Shown: positions 1 through 7,218, counted from the first letter of the stretch. The stretch: 10,633 nt of DNA from Lysobacterales bacterium CG02_land_8_20_14_3_00_62_12 (GCA_002785585.1 PEUI01000402.1:1-10633); one strand, 5' to 3'. Numbers and translations: made by a program. The notes: generated from the sequence alone by a model not told the origin.

Positions 1-459
1 GGCTTGCCGAATCAACTCTGGCGCCGCCAGCACTCCGCTTTCGATAATCAACTTGAGTTTTACGCCAGGCCCGCACGTCGCCCGGGCAGCGCCGACCACA
101 GCGATGCCGGTGCGTGCGTCGCCACGCAACAAGGCACGGTACGGGAACACCAGATCGATCTCGTTGGCGCCGGCCGCAATCGCGCGCCGCGCCTCGCGCT
201 CGACCCGACCGACCGCTTCGCCACCGTCCGGAAAGTTGATCACCGTCGCCACCGACACGCTCTCGGCCAACGCCTTGCGCACGGTCACGATGTGCTCCGG
301 ATACACGCACAGCGCGGCTGGCATTCCCCACGGCGTCCGCGCCGAAGCACACAGGGCTTCAATCCTGGCGACATCATCGTCTTCGCCAAGACTGGTCAAA
401 TCGAGCAGGGCGAGCGCACGCAAAGCCAAGGCGCGCAAGGATTCGTTGGTGGGATTCAT
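1..459 (-). CDS. deoC: Deoxyribose-phosphate aldolase (partial, 3' end outside window)
   Basis: Cytosolic class I aldolase that reversibly cleaves 2-deoxyribose-5-phosphate to acetaldehyde and glyceraldehyde-3-phosphate in deoxynucleoside catabolism. The 153 visible residues match the N-terminal half of the approximately 259-residue E. coli enzyme: an N-terminal stretch with LALLDLTSLGEDDD, then CVYP, ATVINFPDG, and the conserved NEIDLVFPYRAL in which D102 falls exactly where the E. coli proton-relay aspartate lies, followed by KLIIESG. The Schiff-base lysine (K167 in E. coli) and K201 would lie beyond the left edge. The ATG at 457-459 is chosen because GGAG sits 6 nt upstream. It lies 62 bp downstream of the sulfotransferase gene in the same direction. 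No frameshift is seen in the visible part. Family assignment is firm; whether the full enzyme is intact cannot be judged. Confidence 0.96.
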   Translation of the reverse strand, partial: MNPTNESLRALALRALALLDLTSLGEDDDVARIEALCASARTPWGMPAALCVYPEHIVTVRKALAESVSVATVINFPDGGEAVGRVEREARRAIAAGANEIDLVFPYRALLRGDARTGIAVVGAARATCGPGVKLKLIIESGVLAAPELIRQA

Positions 460-521
460 CGTCAGCTCCGGGCGCCAGAGATTGACGCAAGCCGCCAGTT
501 TAAGCGTTGACGCCGGTCAAA

Positions 522-2120
522 TCACGTCGCTTCGACGGCGTCGGCCGCCGCCGCACCCTGCGCCAGTGCCTGCTCGAGACCTTGCAAACGCTCGCCATAG
601 AAACGCCAGCGGTCGATGCCGCGGCGGTCGATCGGTTCGCGGACTTGGGCGGCGCTGGCGGTGCGCACTTCACGCTGGGCCTGGTGCGGCGATAAACACG
701 CCACCTCAAACGGCAGTGCACAGGCGTCCAACAAGCGCCGAATTTGCGGCTCCGGATCGGCCACCAGTTGCTCGTAGCGCTGCACGAAAAAACGTTCCGG
801 GTAGTGCGCCGACCAATGCCCAAGCAAGCGCAAATAATCGGTGTAATGGGCGGCAAGGTCATCCAAGTCATAGCTGTAGTCCTGACCGCGTGCGAAATAC
901 TGTTGATAGCAAGACAGACAGGTATCCATGCCGGAACGCACGCAGGCCACCACCCGGGCGCCGGGAAACATCGCCAGCGCCGCCCCCACATACAAAAAGT
1001 TGTTCGGCAATTTGTCGGTGAAGCGCGCGCGATCCCCACGCCAGCGCCGGGTACGCGCCAGATAATTCTGCCCCAGACGCCGCCAATCCTCGGCGCTGGC
1101 GGCGGCCACCCATTGCGGGAACGGCTTCCCGGTACGCCGACTTTCCTGTTCCAGCACGATCGGCAAATCCGGCAATTCACTGGCCCCAGCCACGGCTGGG
1201 TGAGCGGCGAGCACCTGCTCGACCAGGGTGGAGCCGGACCGCGGCAAGCTGACGACCAGGATCAGTTCCTGCCCAAAATGTTCCTGCCCAAAATCCGTAT
1301 CGACGACGGCATCTGTCACCGGAAAACTGGCGATGACGGCGTCGGTCAACCGGGAAAATGCCTGCCGATCCCAGGGGTGAAGTTGGCGCTGCAAGCGATT
1401 GGCTTCGGTCAGCGCCGCAAACGCGCGGTCCGCGTCACCGGCCTGCTCCCACGCCCGCGCCAAAGCAAAGTAAATCTGGGCGCGGACTTCGACCTTCAGG
1501 GGGCGACCGGCCAGCACCGCCTGCATCCGCTCGATATCGTCGGTGCACAAACGCAGCGTCTTGATGTTGGCCAATCCCCACCAAGCGGCACCCGCCTCTG
1601 GACGGTGGGCCAAAGCGGCGCGATAGGCCGACTCCGCGGCCGGCACATTGCCGAGAATTTTTTGCGCGTCGCCCAATATCGTCAGCGCCACCGGGTGATT
1701 GGCCTGCAAGCTGATCGCCCGTTGCAATGGTTCGACCGCGTCGGCGACCCGGCCCAACGACTTGAGCGATTTGCCCAAATTGAACCAGCCAGCCGCCAGC
1801 GTCGGAGCCAGCTCGCAAGCGCGCTGCAAGGCGGCCAGGCAGGCCTCGTTTTCGCCGAGCGCGCGCAACACACTGCCCAGGTTCATCGCCACCAACGCCG
1901 ACGCCGGAGCCCGTTGCCAAGCCTCGTTCAAGACCGCCCGAGCATCGCCGTGGCGACCTTGCTGGTGCAGCGCAATGCCGAGCAAGCGCAAGGCTTCTGG
2001 TTGCGGCGGCGCGCTCGCCAGTACCTGCCGCAGTAACGATTCGGCCAGTGCCGGCTGACCAGCACGCAGGGCAGCGGCGGCGGCAGACCAGGGCGGCGTT
2101 GGCTGCTGGTTTCGATTCAA
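522..2120 (-). CDS. TPR-repeat sulfotransferase family protein (TTG start)
   Basis: A 532-residue fusion of an N-terminal tetratricopeptide-repeat region (about residues 10-245, roughly six helical repeats, e.g. AGWFNLGKSLKSLGRVADAV) to a C-terminal sulfotransferase domain (about 285-515). The sulfotransferase shows the PAPS 5'-phosphosulfate loop SLPRSGST at 291-298, FTDKLPNNF at 367-375 with K370, the 3'-phosphate-binding segment ARVVACVRSGMDTCLSCY around 388-405, and the C-terminal VRTASAAQVREPI seen in bacterial TPR-sulfotransferases. Members transfer sulfate from PAPS to an acceptor; the acceptor here is unknown. No signal peptide or membrane segment is visible, so it is probably cytosolic. 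The start is TTG at 2118-2120: an in-frame TGA lies at 2130-2132 and no ATG occurs near the N terminus. A weak GAG lies about 8 nt upstream. Residues 277-286 carry a small tandem duplication (FGQEHFGQEL). It follows the YjdM-like gene by 29 bp. Confidence 0.9.
   Translation of the reverse strand: MNRNQQPTPPWSAAAAALRAGQPALAESLLRQVLASAPPQPEALRLLGIALHQQGRHGDARAVLNEAWQRAPASALVAMNLGSVLRALGENEACLAALQRACELAPTLAAGWFNLGKSLKSLGRVADAVEPLQRAISLQANHPVALTILGDAQKILGNVPAAESAYRAALAHRPEAGAAWWGLANIKTLRLCTDDIERMQAVLAGRPLKVEVRAQIYFALARAWEQAGDADRAFAALTEANRLQRQLHPWDRQAFSRLTDAVIASFPVTDAVVDTDFGQEHFGQELILVVSLPRSGSTLVEQVLAAHPAVAGASELPDLPIVLEQESRRTGKPFPQWVAAASAEDWRRLGQNYLARTRRWRGDRARFTDKLPNNFLYVGAALAMFPGARVVACVRSGMDTCLSCYQQYFARGQDYSYDLDDLAAHYTDYLRLLGHWSAHYPERFFVQRYEQLVADPEPQIRRLLDACALPFEVACLSPHQAQREVRTASAAQVREPIDRRGIDRWRFYGERLQGLEQALAQGAAAADAVEAT
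1266..1295. repeat. 15-bp in-frame tandem duplication inside the sulfotransferase gene
   Basis: TTCCTGCCCAAAATG (1266-1280) is followed directly by TTCCTGCCCAAAATC (1281-1295), differing only at the last base. It adds five residues (an FGQEH/FGQEL doublet) in the linker just before the sulfotransferase P-loop strand. The reading frame is kept, so it is a length-variable linker rather than a lesion. Confidence 0.85.
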
Positions 2121-2149
2121 GACGGGCGCTCAAAGCGGGCCGCGAACGG

Positions 2150-2371
2150 TCAAGCTTTTTTCAGAAAACAGGTCTTCAGTACCAGGCCCTTGATCTTGTC
2201 AACGCGGCATTCGATTTCTGCTTCGTCATCGGTCAAGTGAATGTCCTTGACCAGGGTGCCGCGCTTCAACGTCAGTGAGGTGCCTTTTACTTTGAGATCC
2301 TTGATGACGGTGACCGAATCGCCCTCGCTGAGGGTAGTGCCATTGCTGTCTTTGACGTTTGGAACAGACAT
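2150..2371 (-). CDS. YjdM/PhnA-family C-terminal-domain protein (no zinc ribbon)
   Basis: A 73-residue protein that aligns with the C-terminal half of E. coli YjdM (formerly PhnA): VKDSNGTTLSEGDSVTVIKDLKVKG near the N terminus, then a lysine-rich TLKRGTLVKDI strand, ending LKTCFLKKA. E. coli YjdM is about 111 residues and starts with a CxxC zinc ribbon; that part is absent, although stand-alone C-terminal-domain versions are common in bacteria. The name PhnA is historical and the protein is not the phosphonoacetate hydrolase; its function is unknown and it is likely a small beta-barrel protein of the cytosol. The ATG at 2369-2371 has a clear GGAG 7 nt upstream. It stands 139 bp downstream of the histidine kinase gene, so it may have its own promoter, and 29 bp upstream of the sulfotransferase, so those two may be co-transcribed. 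Confidence 0.88.
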   Translation of the reverse strand: MSVPNVKDSNGTTLSEGDSVTVIKDLKVKGTSLTLKRGTLVKDIHLTDDEAEIECRVDKIKGLVLKTCFLKKA

Positions 2372-2510
2372 GCGCGAACTCCATGCAGGTTGTGTGCAAA
2401 ACCAGTGCGGCGCCTCCGGATCAGCACACCGACGACCGAAGCCGGACGCCTGCGGCTAGCGGCGCCGGCCGGTGCGCGCCAGCGCCACCGAAAAAACTTC
2501 GGGATGCGGA
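2372..2510. other. Intergenic region between the histidine kinase and YjdM-like gene
   Basis: 139 bp without a gene. It holds the GGAG ribosome-binding site of the YjdM-like gene close to its left end, several short GC-rich inverted repeats around 2440-2480, and a short CCGAA/TTCGG hairpin with a T-rich loop at about 2487-2501. None has the stem plus trailing T-run of an intrinsic terminator, and no convincing -35/-10 pair was found, although a promoter is expected here. Confidence 0.6.
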
Positions 2511-3926
2511 TCAGGATTTACCGTGGCCAAATGATAGCGTGAAGCGGGTGCCGCCCAGTTCCGGCGAGCGGTCCACCCGCAGCTCACCCCGATAGGCTTT
2601 GATGATGTCCTGCACGATCGACATGCCGATGCCGTGGCCGCGAACATTTTCATCGCCGCGCACGCCGCGCTGCATCAGCCGCTCCACTTGATCGACCGGG
2701 ATGCCGGGACCGTCGTCTTCGACGCTGATGCAAAGCGCCGGGCGACGGCCAGCGCCGCTGGTGGTCCTGCGCACGGTCAACAGCACGCGGCCCCGAGCCC
2801 ATTTGAAAGCGTTATCCAGCAGATTGCCGAGCAGTTCCAGCAAGTCGCCTTTCTCACCGTAAAAACAAGACCCCGGGTCGATCTCGAATTCGCACAGAAT
2901 GCCACGCTCGGCATAAACTTTTTCCAAGCCGGACACAATCGCTTCGGCCTGCGCTTCGATCGCCACTGGCGCCTGAAAAGTGGCGTGGCCGGAGGCCGCC
3001 GCCCGGGCCAGTTGATAGGCGACCAGTTCGTCCATGCGCTGTACCTGGGCGGACAACACGGCACTGCAAAGTTTGGGGTCGGTCCCCGACTCGAGTTCGT
3101 TACGCATCACCGCGAGCGGCGTCTTCAAGCTATGCGCCAGATCGCCCAGAGTATTGCGGTAACGCGAGCGCTGGTCGCGCTCGTTGTCGATGACATCGTT
3201 GATGCCCTCGGTCAATGGCTTGAGTTCGTGTGGATAGTGATCCGGCAGACTCGCGCGTTCGCCCTGCTCGACCTGCGCCAGGTCTTGTGCCACCAGCCGC
3301 AACGGCCGCAGGCTCCAGCGCAACATCAGCCATTGCACCAAAAACAACAACACCGCCGAGCCACCCAGGCGGGTGATCAAGGTGCGTTGAAACACCCGGA
3401 CCTGGCGATTCAACGAAGCATCGTTTTCGGCCACATGGAAGGTCAACTTCACTTCGCCGCCACGCGGCAACTCCCAGGCAACGCCGCGCGAATAGCGATA
3501 GATGCCACCGACATTGGTCGCCGTCGGCGTGGGTTCCCAATAAGTGCGGCCCGGGTCCAGACGCAGATCAAACGGCAAGTCCCGCCCCATCGCCGACGCC
3601 GACCGCCAGGCAATGCCGTCGCCGACGACGCCGGCGTACAGGCCGGACTGCGGTCGATCAAATCGTGGGTCCGGTGGGAACTCCGGCAAAATCAGCTTGC
3701 CATCGTTGCCGATGTCGGAACCGGCGAGATAACCGTAAACATAGCTCTCCAAACGATCCCGCATCGCCTGCAACGCACTTTGTCGAAACGCCCGATCCAG
3801 CGAATAGCCGGTCACCCCCAGAAACGCCGCGAGCGCCAGACTGGCGGTCCACAGCAAACGGGTTTGCAGGGAAATCGGCCGCCGCTTGACCGCTGCCGGG
3901 CGGTCGCTCTCCGGCTGGACGCTCAT
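2511..3926 (-). CDS. phoQ: PhoQ-type sensor histidine kinase
   Basis: Inner-membrane sensor kinase of 471 residues and presumed partner of the adjacent regulator. Order: cytosolic basic N terminus, TM1 about 22-40, periplasmic sensor about 41-187, TM2 about 188-205, a HAMP-like linker to about 255, the dimerisation helix with the phospho-acceptor motif GDLAHSLKTPLAVM (H265), then the HATPase domain with N box GNLLDNAFKW (367-376), G1 EDDGPGIP (403-410) and G2 RGHGIGMSIV (429-438). The WSLRPL and HSLKTPLAV strings are typical of PhoQ (E. coli RWSLRPI, THSLKTPLAV). All catalytic boxes are intact. The periplasmic domain shows no acidic run like the EDDDDAE patch of enterobacterial PhoQ, so the ligand may differ. 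The ATG is 12 bp after the regulator's stop; its ribosome-binding site is weak, which suggests coupled translation. The symbol rests on similarity to the E. coli protein recalled from knowledge. Confidence 0.92.
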   Translation of the reverse strand: MSVQPESDRPAAVKRRPISLQTRLLWTASLALAAFLGVTGYSLDRAFRQSALQAMRDRLESYVYGYLAGSDIGNDGKLILPEFPPDPRFDRPQSGLYAGVVGDGIAWRSASAMGRDLPFDLRLDPGRTYWEPTPTATNVGGIYRYSRGVAWELPRGGEVKLTFHVAENDASLNRQVRVFQRTLITRLGGSAVLLFLVQWLMLRWSLRPLRLVAQDLAQVEQGERASLPDHYPHELKPLTEGINDVIDNERDQRSRYRNTLGDLAHSLKTPLAVMRNELESGTDPKLCSAVLSAQVQRMDELVAYQLARAAASGHATFQAPVAIEAQAEAIVSGLEKVYAERGILCEFEIDPGSCFYGEKGDLLELLGNLLDNAFKWARGRVLLTVRRTTSGAGRRPALCISVEDDGPGIPVDQVERLMQRGVRGDENVRGHGIGMSIVQDIIKAYRGELRVDRSPELGGTRFTLSFGHGKS

Positions 3927-3938
3927 CGGCGGGCGACG

Positions 3939-4619
3939 TCAGCTATTGCGTGCTATCGCAAAACGATAGCCACGACCACGCACGGTCTCGATCGGCTTCA
4001 GGGTGCTTTCAGGATCGAGCTTGCGCCGCAAGCGCCCGATAAAGACTTCCAGCACGTTGGAGTCACGATCAAAATCCTGCTGGTAGATGTGCTCGGTCAA
4101 ATCGGCTTTGGAGACCAACTCACCGGCGTGTACCATCAAATACTCGAGCACCTTGTATTCGTAGGTGGTGAGATCGACCAGCTTGCCGTTGACCGAAATG
4201 TTCTGCGCGGTGGTATCCAGCACCACCGGCCCACAGGCGATCTGCGGGCGGGTCCAGCCGCTGGCGCGGCGCATCAACGCATTGAGCCTTGCCAACAGTT
4301 CTTCGACATGAAACGGCTTGACCAGGTAGTCGTCGGCGCCCGACTTGAGGCCTTCGACCTTGTCCTGCCAACTCGAGCGCGCGGTCAACACCAGGATCGG
4401 ATACTTGGCGCCATCGGCGCGCAGTTTCTGGATCAACTCCATGCCCGAAAGTTTGGGCAGACCAAGATCAATAATGCCGATATCGAACGGGACTTCCTTG
4501 CCCAGGTAGTAGCCCTCTTCACCGTCACCGGCGGTATCGACCGCGTAGCCTTCGCGCTTCAGGCGCGCCGCCAGGGTCTCGCGCAACGGGGCTTCGTCTT
4601 CAACCAGCAAAATGCGCAT
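3939..4619 (-). CDS. phoP: PhoP-type OmpR-family response regulator
   Basis: Cytosolic DNA-binding regulator of 226 residues. The receiver domain (1-118) has the acidic pair E7/D8 in MRILLVEDEA, the phospho-acceptor D51 in IIDLGLP, T79 in LVLTARSSWQDKVE and K101 in DDYLVKPFHVEEL. The winged-helix effector domain (about 125-222) ends in IGRLRRKLD and TVRGRGYRF, the usual OmpR-family recognition and wing segments. The LTARSSWQDKVEGLKSGADDY stretch is close to E. coli PhoP (223 residues), hence the symbol. The ATG at 4617-4619 has GGAG 7 nt upstream and shares one base with the stop of the PepSY gene (TAATG), indicating translational coupling; the kinase follows after 12 bp. Its regulon is unknown; Mg2+, envelope or acid stress control as in other PhoP systems is an inference. 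Confidence 0.94.
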   Translation of the reverse strand: MRILLVEDEAPLRETLAARLKREGYAVDTAGDGEEGYYLGKEVPFDIGIIDLGLPKLSGMELIQKLRADGAKYPILVLTARSSWQDKVEGLKSGADDYLVKPFHVEELLARLNALMRRASGWTRPQIACGPVVLDTTAQNISVNGKLVDLTTYEYKVLEYLMVHAGELVSKADLTEHIYQQDFDRDSNVLEVFIGRLRRKLDPESTLKPIETVRGRGYRFAIARNS

Positions 4620-5149
4620 TATTGGTCTCCATTGCGTGATGGTGGGGGCGAATCTCGATGAACTCGCGGCGCCGTCGGCCGACTTCGATTTTGCGGCAAC
4701 GGCGCCAAGCGCACCGATTCTGACCGAAACCGCTCGGTCCGCACAGTTCCATCCGCCGCCGGTTGGGTGATTTGCACGACGCGTACCCGACCGTCACCGG
4801 TGAGCAACTTGATTCGATAAGTATCCTGGCCACGATAGTGGATGCGGTCGGCACTCAGCACCTTGCCGCCGTGTTCCGACTGCACGGTCTCGATGGCGTC
4901 TTGCATTTCGCTGGAAACCGCAGCGCGCGGCGGCGCGCCGGGATCGCGGGTGCGATATTGATCGGGGCGCGGATCAAAGTCGCGCCGATCCACCGGTACC
5001 GGCCGACGTGGCCCGGGCGACGCTTCCGGCGCCGGTTGCCCCACTGGCGCCGCCAGCGCGGAGGGCACCGGTGGCAGGTCTTCGGCCGCCACCACCGCTG
5101 CGGTCAACAAACCGCAGCCAACGACAACACTGACCAGAAAATGCGACAT
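4619..5149 (-). CDS. Secreted PepSY-like domain protein encoded ahead of phoPQ
   Basis: A 176-residue protein, probably periplasmic. The chosen ATG at 5147-5149 puts an N-terminal hydrophobic signal (residues 1-22, FLVSVVVGCGLLTAAVVAAE, likely cleavage after AA) directly at the start. A proline- and arginine-rich low-complexity stretch follows (about 25-75). Residues about 79-130 form a PepSY-like unit: SEMQDAIETVQSEHGGKVLSADRI, then TYRIKLLTGDGRVRVVQI. The C terminus is again basic and proline-rich. PepSY units are often found in secreted inhibitors or sensor-associated proteins. The stop overlaps the regulator's ATG by one base, so it probably works with the two-component pair. In-frame ATGs at 5212 (AAGG 9 nt upstream) and 5272 would give 197 or 217 residues but bury the signal peptide behind a polar extension. 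Function is inferred; the PepSY call is by pattern only. Confidence 0.75.
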   Translation of the reverse strand: MSHFLVSVVVGCGLLTAAVVAAEDLPPVPSALAAPVGQPAPEASPGPRRPVPVDRRDFDPRPDQYRTRDPGAPPRAAVSSEMQDAIETVQSEHGGKVLSADRIHYRGQDTYRIKLLTGDGRVRVVQITQPAADGTVRTERFRSESVRLAPLPQNRSRPTAPRVHRDSPPPSRNGDQ

Positions 5150-5210
5150 GACCAACGGGCAACCGTGCGTAGCGGCCGGGGACTCGGCAGAGCAAGGCTG
5201 CACTGAATGC

Positions 5211-5238
5211 ATTGAATCGCGCCTTAACTTGATGGCAA
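5211..5238 (-). promoter_or_regulatory. Possible sigma70 promoter for PepSY-phoP-phoQ
   Basis: On the minus strand TTGCCA (5238-5233; 5 of 6 to TTGACA) and TTCAAT (5216-5211; 4 of 6 to TATAAT) are separated by 16 bp. Transcription would begin near 5204, about 55 nt before the preferred PepSY start. The -35 lies inside one arm of the 5232-5272 inverted repeat. The match is modest. Confidence 0.3.
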
Positions 5239-5272
5239 CAGTTTGCAGACCGGGGTTGGAACCTGTTGCCAT
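5232..5272. repeat. Inverted repeat, 10-bp perfect arms, upstream of PepSY gene
   Basis: ATGGCAACAG (5232-5241) and CTGTTGCCAT (5263-5272) are exact reverse complements separated by 21 bp. The element lies between the stop of the AmpE-like gene (5287) and the PepSY start (5149). It could be an RNA stem-loop at the 3' end of the ampE transcript or a protein-binding site near the proposed promoter. There is no T-run on either side, so it is not a standard intrinsic terminator. Confidence 0.6.
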
Positions 5273-5286
5273 GGGCCTTCAATCAA

Positions 5287-6180
5287 TCAACCAATTTTGC
5301 CGGCCAATACCAACAACGACACCGCCGCCAACCACACCACCAAAATGCGCCAGATCAAGGCCAGCGCCTGCTGTGCGGCGGCGACCGCGGTCTCCTGGAG
5401 GTCGGCATCGGCGTCCGATCCGGGTTCCAGATCCACGCTGGCCCGCGCCGCCGCCAGCAGGTAACCCGGATCGAATGCCGGGGAATCGACCGGGCCCTGA
5501 CCATGAAAATCCCGCCAAGCGCCGACCACCGCATCAAAATCGGCCGCCAGGGCAAGGGCAACGGTCATCAACTGGGCGACCGGCCAATCGAGCAAGCGCG
5601 CCAGCGCGCGTATCGATTCGACCTGGGGCGCCGAAAGGTGTTGGCGACAGGACTCGGTCGCCAGCGCCAGCCGCAGCAGACGATAAGCCAGCGCACCCGC
5701 CGCGCCGAGCACAAAAAACCAGAACAGCACGCCAAACCAGCGCGATAAACCGGCCAAAAAGACTTGGTCTACCAGCACCGTCGGGGTGACTTCCAGTGCC
5801 GGTTCCGGTGGCTCATCCGGCAACGACTGCAAGGCTTGCTGGCGCGAACTGGCGTCACCCGCCAGACCGATGGCATCGACATCGGCATCGAGATCGCGTG
5901 GGCCCCAGCAATAAGTCAGCACCAGCGTCGCCAACACAAAACTCGGCAATCCCCACCACTGGCCGCGCGCCGACCACTGCAACAAACCCAACAGCAGCAC
6001 CGGCACCAGGATCGACAGCAACAGCCACCACTGCCCGGGCAAAAGCCCGCGGGCTTGCGGTCGATCACCACACCAGCACACCCAGTTTTGGTACCAGCCG
6101 AAATCGCGCAAGCGCACCAGATCCGGCACAGCGTGGCCGATCAGCAGTGCAATCAACGCGGCGAGCAATACCGTGGCCAT
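5287..6180 (-). CDS. ampE: AmpE-like inner-membrane protein (CobD/CbiB-related)
   Basis: A 297-residue polytopic membrane protein. Likely membrane segments: about 2-18, 50-68, 76-91, 147-167 and 273-294, with a soluble loop at about 95-135 and a cytosolic-style region at about 175-265. The N terminus (MATVLLAALIALLIGHAVPD), the YCWGPRDLDADVDAI motif at 90-104 and ARLLDWPVAQLMTVALAL plus WRDFHG at 222-227 resemble AmpE proteins (E. coli AmpE 284 residues, with LDWVPVRL and DFH in the same order). E. coli ampE sits next to ampD and was linked to beta-lactamase induction signalling, but its biochemical role is unsettled; no ampD is seen here. The ATG at 6178-6180 is preferred because the hydrophobic segment begins at once; a GTG at 6252 would add 24 polar residues. 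It lies 97 bp after nudC and ends before the PepSY leader. Confidence 0.82.
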   Translation of the reverse strand: MATVLLAALIALLIGHAVPDLVRLRDFGWYQNWVCWCGDRPQARGLLPGQWWLLLSILVPVLLLGLLQWSARGQWWGLPSFVLATLVLTYCWGPRDLDADVDAIGLAGDASSRQQALQSLPDEPPEPALEVTPTVLVDQVFLAGLSRWFGVLFWFFVLGAAGALAYRLLRLALATESCRQHLSAPQVESIRALARLLDWPVAQLMTVALALAADFDAVVGAWRDFHGQGPVDSPAFDPGYLLAAARASVDLEPGSDADADLQETAVAAAQQALALIWRILVVWLAAVSLLVLAGKIG

Positions 6181-6277
6181 GACGATCCGTGACTTAAGGT
6201 GCAGTGGTTCTAGGATAACCGATGCGCGGCGCCCGGATGCGGACGAGATCACCTTTTCGGGGGCGCTGGCGGCACCG

Positions 6278-7195
6278 TCACTGCGTCAAAACGCTGCCCG
6301 TGGTCGCCGCCACCCAGCGCTCGATCAGGTAGCGCGAAATCGACAGTCGCGGCGACAAACGCAGACTCCGATCAGCCACACCGGCACGCAATTCATCGAC
6401 CGAAAACCAGCGCGCCTCGGCCAATTCGGCACCCACCGTGATCGTGCTCGACTCGGCTTGGGCGGTAAAGCCCACCATCAAAGAGGCTGGAAATGGCCAG
6501 GGCTGATTGGCCACGTATTGGCAGGCACCGACGCGGATGCCGGCCTCTTCGAATACCTCGCGACGGACGCAGTCTTCCAGGGTTTCGCCGGGCTCCAGAA
6601 AACCGGCCAAGGTCGAGAAGCGATGCTCCGGCCAACTCGCCTGCCGACCCAGCAGGCAACGCCCCTCGGCGTGTACCAGCACGATCATCGCGGCATCGGT
6701 GCGCGGAAAAAATTCCGCGGCACAACTTGGCTGGCTGCACAGCGCGCGATGACCGCCGCCGCTCGGCACCGTCGGTGCGCCGCAAACACCGCAAAAGCGC
6801 GAACGTGACTGCCACCACGACAACGACTTTGCCAACGCCGCCGCTGACGCCTCGGAGGCCTTCAATTCGGCGGCAGCCAGCCGCAAATCGACGGCTTCGG
6901 CATGAAACTCTGCGGCCAACTCGGCAACCATTTCGCCAGCGACCGTCAGCGCAAACCAACCTTGATCCTGCTCGGCACCGAGATAGCTGAACTGCGCAAA
7001 CTCAAAACGATCGCGCAGCAGACTGATCGGCACCCCCAGCAGGCCACGATCCGGCAGCGCGATCAATACCCGGCCATCGCTCGCCAACAACAAGGCGCGC
7101 GCCGCCCGCGATTCGAATCGGCGGCGCACCCAGGAACTGTCATCGCGAACGTTGCCTTCGCGATCCAGCGCCGAGCTGACAAAGGCAAACTCCAT
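6278..7195 (-). CDS. nudC: NAD(H) pyrophosphatase / NAD-capped RNA decapping hydrolase NudC
   Basis: Cytosolic Nudix hydrolase of 305 residues that cleaves NAD(H) to NMN(H) and AMP, and in E. coli removes 5'-NAD caps from RNA. Domains in order: an N-terminal NudC-like domain (about 1-125), a four-cysteine zinc ribbon (C135, C138, C153, C158; FCGVCGAP and LCSQPSC), then the Nudix domain. The Nudix box spans 198-220, with G198, E203, and R212-E213 followed by EEAGI. The NudC-specific QPWPFPASL is at 231-239 (SQPWPFPxS in the family). It is longer than the 257-residue E. coli protein, mostly in the N-terminal domain. The ATG at 7193-7195 is chosen; a TTG at 7243 would overlap erpA. It follows erpA by 23 bp, so co-transcription is likely. 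All catalytic and metal residues expected are present. Confidence 0.95.
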   Translation of the reverse strand: MEFAFVSSALDREGNVRDDSSWVRRRFESRAARALLLASDGRVLIALPDRGLLGVPISLLRDRFEFAQFSYLGAEQDQGWFALTVAGEMVAELAAEFHAEAVDLRLAAAELKASEASAAALAKSLSWWQSRSRFCGVCGAPTVPSGGGHRALCSQPSCAAEFFPRTDAAMIVLVHAEGRCLLGRQASWPEHRFSTLAGFLEPGETLEDCVRREVFEEAGIRVGACQYVANQPWPFPASLMVGFTAQAESSTITVGAELAEARWFSVDELRAGVADRSLRLSPRLSISRYLIERWVAATTGSVLTQ

Positions 7196-7218
7196 TACCT
7201 GAGTCCGCGCCGAGCGAC

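Noticed and set aside
744..2036. A 430-codon plus-strand open frame opposite the TPR-sulfotransferase
   Set aside because: Shadow frame with compositionally biased product; the minus-strand frame has clear TPR and PAPS-binding motifs.
2487..2501. Short hairpin CCGAA/TTCGG with T-rich loop downstream of the kinase gene, considered as intrinsic terminator
   Set aside because: The T-run is in the loop, not after the stem, and the stem is only five base pairs.
2634..4661. A 675-codon open frame on the plus strand, antisense to the phoP/phoQ-type genes
   Set aside because: Its product has no recognisable domain and is rich in R, Q, H and G as expected for the reverse complement of GC-rich coding DNA. 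The opposite strand carries two complete, motif-rich genes.
5150..5272. N-terminal extension of the PepSY-like protein to the ATG at 5272
   Set aside because: It would place about 40 polar residues before an obvious signal peptide, and the ATG lies inside the arm of an inverted repeat. The ATG at 5149 is preferred, though 5212 cannot be excluded.
6181..6277. Possible promoter (TATCCT near 6208-6213) before the AmpE-like gene
   Set aside because: No acceptable -35 hexamer at 16-18 bp was found, so it is not listed as a feature.
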